Assembly (NCBI GenBank): GCA_945860745.1
Contig: CAMASH010000017.1
Span: forward strand, 1 to 52,667
DNA: 52,667 nucleotides
Source: Chthoniobacter flavus
GTDB taxonomy: Bacteria; Verrucomicrobiota; Verrucomicrobiia; Chthoniobacterales; Terrimicrobiaceae
Direction of reading: 5' to 3'
Shown: positions 49,486-52,667 of the stretch, piece by piece
Position numbering within the stretch: position 1 is the stretch's first letter
Layout of the letters: every line of letters begins with the position of its first letter
Notes under the pieces: model-generated
What the model saw: the letters and a program-made list of their open reading frames with translations, nothing else
Told to the model about the DNA's origin: nothing
Databases searched by the model: none
Translations under genes and position numbers: made by a program

Positions 49486-50495
49486 CAACGCCGGAGCCAA
49501 GGACTATGGACCAAGGACGAATGACTGGTGATCCCGAAAAACACGCCGCAGAGTTTCGTGAGGCGTTTCAGCAACTCCGGACCGAGATGGAAAAAGTCCT
49601 GGTTGGCCAGAGTGAGGCCGTCCTCGGTGTGCTGACCGCATTTTTTGCCGAGGGTCATGCCCTGCTCGAGGGTGCCCCCGGCCTGGGAAAAACCGCCCTC
49701 GTCCGTGCCCTGGCGGGCGCGGCCGGCTTGAATTTCTCCCGCATCCAGTTCACTCCGGACCTCATGCCGGCGGACATCATCGGCACCAACCTCATCGTGG
49801 AAGACGAACATGGCCGCAAACGCTTCGAGTTCGAGCGGGGACCCGTTTTTGCCAATATCGTCCTGGCGGACGAAATCAACCGGGCCACGCCCAAGACCCA
49901 GAGTGCCCTGCTCGAGGCCATGCAGGAACGCCATGCCACGGTGGCCGGGGTGCAGCATCCGATGCCAAGGCCGTTCCTGGTTCTCGCCACCCAGAATCCC
50001 ATCGAAATGGAGGGCACCTATCCGCTGCCGGAGGCGCAATTGGACCGCTTCCTGCTCAAGCTCCATGTGGAATACCCTGGTGCGGACGACCTGCACGAGA
50101 TCCTCCAGCGAACCACGCGCGAACATTCCCCCGCTGTCGCGCCAGTCCGTCTGGAAAATGCCGATCGTTTACGCGAGCTGGTTCGTTCCGTCCCGGCCGT
50201 TCGGGAGGTCGAAGCCCGCGCCATTCAGCTTGTGCTGGCCACCCATCCAGACCGCGCCGGGTCCGTCCCGCTGGCAAAAAAATTCGTCCGTTACGGAGCC
50301 AGTCCCCGCGGCGCGCAGGCCCTCATGCTGTGCGCAAAAATCAATGCCCTGCTGGACGGACGCTATCACGTGGCCAAGGACGACATCGATGCCTGGGCCA
50401 TTCCCGCCCTGCGGCACCGCATTATTTTGAACTTCGAAGGGGAAGCCGAGGGCGTGACCTCCGAGGCCGTGCTGAAAGAAGCGCTGGCCTTGTAG
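49482..50495 (+). CDS. MoxR-family AAA+ ATPase
   Basis: 337 residues from GTG 49482; ATGs at 49506 and 49521 (AAGGA a few bases before) are alternatives. Walker A EGAPGLGKTAL (about residue 65), Walker B ADEINRATPKTQSALLEAM, sensor 1 LATQNPIEMEGTYPLPEAQ and the arginine-finger region ERHATV/LDRF are typical. MoxR ATPases act as chaperones for the assembly or activation of protein complexes, normally with DUF58 and VWA proteins; those are absent after this gene, which faces a convergent gene instead. Confidence 0.92.
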   Translation: MTTPEPRTMDQGRMTGDPEKHAAEFREAFQQLRTEMEKVLVGQSEAVLGVLTAFFAEGHALLEGAPGLGKTALVRALAGAAGLNFSRIQFTPDLMPADIIGTNLIVEDEHGRKRFEFERGPVFANIVLADEINRATPKTQSALLEAMQERHATVAGVQHPMPRPFLVLATQNPIEMEGTYPLPEAQLDRFLLKLHVEYPGADDLHEILQRTTREHSPAVAPVRLENADRLRELVRSVPAVREVEARAIQLVLATHPDRAGSVPLAKKFVRYGASPRGAQALMLCAKINALLDGRYHVAKDDIDAWAIPALRHRIILNFEGEAEGVTSEAVLKEALAL

Positions 50496-50498
50496 TCC

Positions 50499-50525
50499 GG
50501 CCCCGGGGCCCTTTCTACTTTTTTT
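50499..50525 (+). terminator. Possible terminator after moxR
   Basis: Palindrome GGCCCCGGGGCC (50499-50510), able to form a short stem with CCGG loop, then CTTTCTAC and a T7 run at 50518-50524. It starts 4 bp after the moxR stop and overlaps the end of the convergent gene. Confidence 0.4.
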
Positions 50526-51201
50526 GAAAAAGGCTCCTGGCGTTTTGGTTTTCCACCGTGAAGAGCCCTCCCGCCATGGTCGTTCCATTCGGGTTGGCCG
50601 CGAGAGCCTTCACCGGGCCATTGAGCAGTGCACTTTGCGCGGAGACGGGAGCGTCTAACGTGCCATCGGCCTTGAGCCGCACGATGCTGCGGCAGGGCTG
50701 ACCGAGGACGGAGTTGAAATTGCCCCCGACCACGATCTTGCCGTCGGTCTGCACGGCCAGGGCGAGGACGACGCCATTGGTTCCGGGCGCGGCGTTGTCG
50801 GCCCCTCCAAAATTTTTGTCCACGCTGCCGTCCGCTTTGTAGCGGGCAAGGTTCATGGTTTCGACTTGCCCGGCCTGGGTGAAAAGTCCGCCCACAACAA
50901 TTCCTCCATCGGGTTGGATGGCCAGGGCATTGATCTGTCCGTTGACCCCGTTGGCCTGCTCCTCGGAGAACGCGCCATCGAGCGACCCGTCGGCATTCAG
51001 CCGCGCGATGTTGTTGCGGGGAATGCCGTTGACCGCGGTGAATCTCCCGCCGATCACGATTTTGCCATCGGTCTGAACAACCACCGCATTGACCTCGCCA
51101 TTGACCCCTTCGCCGCCGGCAAAAGCCGAGGACACGGCGATTTCACTTTGCGCATGCGCGGCCGCGAGGGAAGTTGCCAGAATCAGGAGGAGTCGGTTCA
51201 T
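50515..51201 (-). CDS. Secreted delta-60 repeat protein
   Basis: 228 residues from ATG 51201 with a signal peptide (NRLLLILATSLAAAHAQ). Delta-60 repeats follow: AVVVQTDGKIVIGGRFTAVN, IARLNADGSLDGAF, ALAIQPDGGIVVGGLF and ALAVQTDGKIVVGGNFNSV, the pattern of beta-propeller blades common in secreted proteins of Verrucomicrobiota and Myxobacteria. About three and a half repeats, fewer than needed for a full propeller, so it may be a shortened relative. Role unknown. Confidence 0.85.
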   Translation of the reverse strand: MNRLLLILATSLAAAHAQSEIAVSSAFAGGEGVNGEVNAVVVQTDGKIVIGGRFTAVNGIPRNNIARLNADGSLDGAFSEEQANGVNGQINALAIQPDGGIVVGGLFTQAGQVETMNLARYKADGSVDKNFGGADNAAPGTNGVVLALAVQTDGKIVVGGNFNSVLGQPCRSIVRLKADGTLDAPVSAQSALLNGPVKALAANPNGTTMAGGLFTVENQNARSLFQKK

Positions 51202-51286
51202 GCCGACACTCCATCCCCGAATATTCCCGAAATCAAGCTCTCCCCGCTTGATTCGGAAGCCGGAATGAGCCATTCTCCGCTTTTAC

Positions 51287-51360
51287 GCACCCGTAGCTCA
51301 ATTGGATAGAGTGCCGGCCTCCGAAGCCGTAGGTTGTGGGTTCGACCCCCGCCGGGTGCA
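51287..51360 (+). tRNA. tRNA-Arg(CCG)
   Basis: Cloverleaf complete: acceptor GCACCCG (51287-51293) with CGGGTGC (51353-51359) and discriminator A; D-arm AGCTCAATTGGATAGAGT; anticodon arm CGGCCTCCGAAGCCG with anticodon CCG in loop CTCCGAA; T-arm GTGGGTTCGACCCCCGC. No CCA encoded. The 3' side is followed by repeated sequence and small accessory-looking ORFs. Confidence 0.97.
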
Positions 51361-51385
51361 GATTTACTCTGTAAAACGTCTTTTT

Positions 51386-51405
51386 GGTAGCAAATCGGTA
51401 GCAAA
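51386..51405. repeat. GGTAGCAAA direct repeat after tRNA-Arg
   Basis: GGTAGCAAA occurs at 51386-51394 and 51397-51405, 26 bp after the tRNA gene, flanked by T-rich runs. Such a position is usual for phage or island attachment sites, but no integrase or tRNA-end duplication is visible in the window. Confidence 0.5.
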
Positions 51406-51435
51406 CCGCTTCTTTTTTTCGGGGGTGCTGCGCTG

Positions 51436-51522
51436 ATGGCTTACGATCCGGAGTTCGAGGCGATTTCTGCACGGCAGCGGGCGGATGCTCAGGCGGTTTA
51501 TGATGATTGGCTGGAGGCCTGA
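51436..51522 (+). CDS. 28-residue small protein, function unknown
   Basis: ATG 51436 encodes MAYDPEFEAISARQRADAQA followed by VYDDWLEA; acidic, probably helical. Stop and next start overlap (TGATG), so the two are likely cotranslated. GC-rich DNA before the ATG has GGGGGTG but no classical Shine-Dalgarno. Together with the next ORF it looks like phage- or island-type small genes. Confidence 0.45.
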   Translation: MAYDPEFEAISARQRADAQAVYDDWLEA

Positions 51523-51776
51523 TGGACCCGGAATACACGGCGCATGTGCGGGCTCAGGAGTTGGCGTATCTGCTGGCTTATGAGGAGTGGGAGAAGTCGG
51601 TTTCGCCCCAGGAGCGTTTGCTGCTGGGGGCGGCGGCTCCGGATCGGAACCAACACTCGCGGATGCAGACCGGCAGGGCGGAGGATGTGGGCTCGTCGTC
51701 GCGGGCTTCCGACACGCCGGATGGGGCCGAGGGCCTCGATGGCCCGGATTTTCGGCTTTTTGCTCGGGCTGATTGA
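51522..51776 (+). CDS. 84-residue small protein, accessory type
   Basis: ATG 51522 with GGAGG 6 bases upstream. Starts MDPEYTAHVRAQELAYLLAY, a helical stretch, then EEWEKSVSPQERLLLGAAAP and a disordered tail. I do not recognise the family; the look and the coupled neighbour suggest an integrated element. Convergent with the secreted protein at 51789. Confidence 0.5.
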   Translation: MDPEYTAHVRAQELAYLLAYEEWEKSVSPQERLLLGAAAPDRNQHSRMQTGRAEDVGSSSRASDTPDGAEGLDGPDFRLFARAD

Positions 51777-51788
51777 ATCCGCTTGGGG

Positions 51789-52559
51789 TCACAGGCTCAG
51801 TGCCTCGGCCCGGATGCTCCCGAGGAAACCCGTGAAGCACGGTGAATCCGCTGAGCCCGAAGCCAGCCGGAAGCCTAAAACGGTTCCCTCAATTTTGCTC
51901 TGGGGCACCGACAGGGAGACCGCGGTGCCATTCGCCGCGGTGAGCGACTTTCCGTTGAGGAGAAATTGAAACTCAAGATTTTCGCCCGAGGTTTTCCACT
52001 CGACCCGGAAGGTGTAGTTCTCTTCAGTCATGAGGACTTTGACATCTTCCGTTACGAGTTTCTGCTTGAGAGGGCCGACGATAATGGGGGCTCCGGGAAT
52101 GAAGGCAAAACCAAAGAACTGCTCATTCATCTCGGTGCGATGCCAGGTCGCCTTCGGATCCCAAGAACCCGAAAAAAACTCCGGGTTGAAGCCGACCCCT
52201 CCCTCAACCAGCCGGAACGTGAATTCGTAGAAACCCTTCGCCGGGGTCTCGTCGGGAAATGGCCGGGTGAAGATTCGCAGCGGGGCGTTTTCCGGACCCG
52301 GCGTGACAAAGAGCGCGCGGGTGGAACTCTCAAACGGATTGGCCGGAGTGGATTCGGCATCAACAACTCCCCCTGTCTTGAGCCCGGAGATGTAAATGGG
52401 AAATCCTAACGGTGCGAAATTTCCATTCTTGGGCACCACTCCCGGCTCAAGAAAGCTCCAGTTGTCCACGACATCGGCCGCTCGAACGGCTCCCCCGAGA
52501 GTCAGGACAACCAAGAACAAGCCCAGGGGGGCGGGGAAGTTTGTGCGGCAGGTTTTCAT
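51789..52559 (-). CDS. Secreted protein, function unknown
   Basis: 256 residues. Signal peptide (LGLFLVVLTLGGAVRAAD). The mature part is beta-rich: NWSFLEPGVVPKNG near the start, YEFTFRLVEGGVGFNPEFFS, TFRVEWKTSGENLEFQFLLN and FTGFLGSIRAEAL. The pattern recalls jelly-roll/concanavalin-type domains of PEP-CTERM-like secreted proteins, without a sorting tail. No catalytic motif recognised. The ATG has no Shine-Dalgarno on its own strand. Confidence 0.65.
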   Translation of the reverse strand: MKTCRTNFPAPLGLFLVVLTLGGAVRAADVVDNWSFLEPGVVPKNGNFAPLGFPIYISGLKTGGVVDAESTPANPFESSTRALFVTPGPENAPLRIFTRPFPDETPAKGFYEFTFRLVEGGVGFNPEFFSGSWDPKATWHRTEMNEQFFGFAFIPGAPIIVGPLKQKLVTEDVKVLMTEENYTFRVEWKTSGENLEFQFLLNGKSLTAANGTAVSLSVPQSKIEGTVLGFRLASGSADSPCFTGFLGSIRAEALSL

Positions 52560-52576
52560 AGGAGGGGATGAGATAT

Positions 52577-52667
52577 CAGGATTGGAACTCGAGCAGGACT
52601 TTCACAACAACTTTTTTCACCGGGGACGGCCGGGCGACGGCGATCCCCGGCATGTGGACGTCCTGGG
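52577..52667 (-). CDS. C-terminal end of a gene entering from the right edge
   Basis: A minus-strand frame open to the window edge ends at TGA 52577-52579. The visible residues are QDVHMPGIAVARPSPVKKVV and then VKVLLEFQS. Too short to assign. It would sit 17 bp upstream of the secreted-protein gene. Confidence 0.4.

Noticed and set aside
49925-49955. GTGGCAT...TCC...ATG pattern on the minus strand inside moxR
   Set aside because: The arms do not pair and the sequence encodes conserved MoxR residues, so it is a chance match to the REP pattern.
1-52667. CRISPR array or rRNA operon
   Set aside because: No regularly spaced repeats with unique spacers and no conserved rRNA segments were seen; the only short tandem array is the 9-bp coding repeat at 13552-13605.

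Overview
The window looks like a high-GC chromosomal segment of a Gram-negative, didermic bacterium, most likely a member of Verrucomicrobiota. The pointers are a type II (eukaryote-like) glutamine synthetase, a DUF5069-type protein, ribonuclease HIII, the futalosine menaquinone enzyme MqnC, many lipoproteins, an OprB-type porin and a delta-60-repeat secreted protein. This assignment is inference; no rRNA is present to fix it.

Layout. 1-1.6 kb: the tail of a transposase and a GT87 membrane glycosyltransferase. 1.6-8 kb: two coupled SPFH proteins, a fatty acid desaturase, a broken DoxX-like/DUF4166 gene beside a DCC-family gene, and ychF. 8-18 kb: an MFS transporter followed by housekeeping genes (Nif3, 3-methyladenine glycosylase, L,D-transpeptidase with a 39-residue lipoprotein, asd, a lipobox-carrying chorismate mutase, RNase HIII, mutY, trpB). 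18-24 kb: a tightly overlapping minus-strand operon of three GT2 glycosyltransferases and an ABC exporter, probably for a surface polysaccharide. 24-29 kb: a flavin disulfide oxidoreductase, a secreted protein, a GH1 glucosidase lipoprotein and a lipase-like lipoprotein. 29-35 kb: ispD-M16 peptidase-HAD operon and the rbfA-nrnA-truB operon. 35-38.6 kb: porin, PQQ-type sugar dehydrogenase, cytochrome c and a pseudopilin. 38.6-46.6 kb: leuS, rdgB, an OmpH-like lipoprotein, mqnC, an HD/OB exoribonuclease-like protein and glnA. 46.7-50.5 kb: a cluster of a minimal kinase-like protein, a PP2C phosphatase, a membrane protein and a MoxR ATPase. 50.5 kb to the end: secreted proteins, a tRNA-Arg(CCG) and two small ORFs downstream of it.

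The standout observation is leuS (38638-41904). Its reading frame contains an intact REP-associated tyrosine transposase (RAYT, HUH superfamily) of about 216 residues, inserted in frame just after the editing-domain aspartate motif. The insert is bounded on both sides by REP hairpins in inverted orientation, and a third hairpin of the same family (GTGGCAT, five bases, TCC, five bases, ATG) lies before the exoribonuclease gene at 44.4 kb. The stems differ but stay mostly complementary. The synthetase appears complete on both sides of the insert, so this may be a mobile element that survives inside an essential gene by being translated as part of it.

Other points of interest are a very small lipoprotein ending in lysine, cotranscribed with an L,D-transpeptidase (a possible miniature Braun-type anchor); a 76-bp imperfect palindrome found twice, each time between convergent genes; a palindrome cluster at 34.6-34.9 kb; and several divergent gene pairs whose 5' ends overlap.
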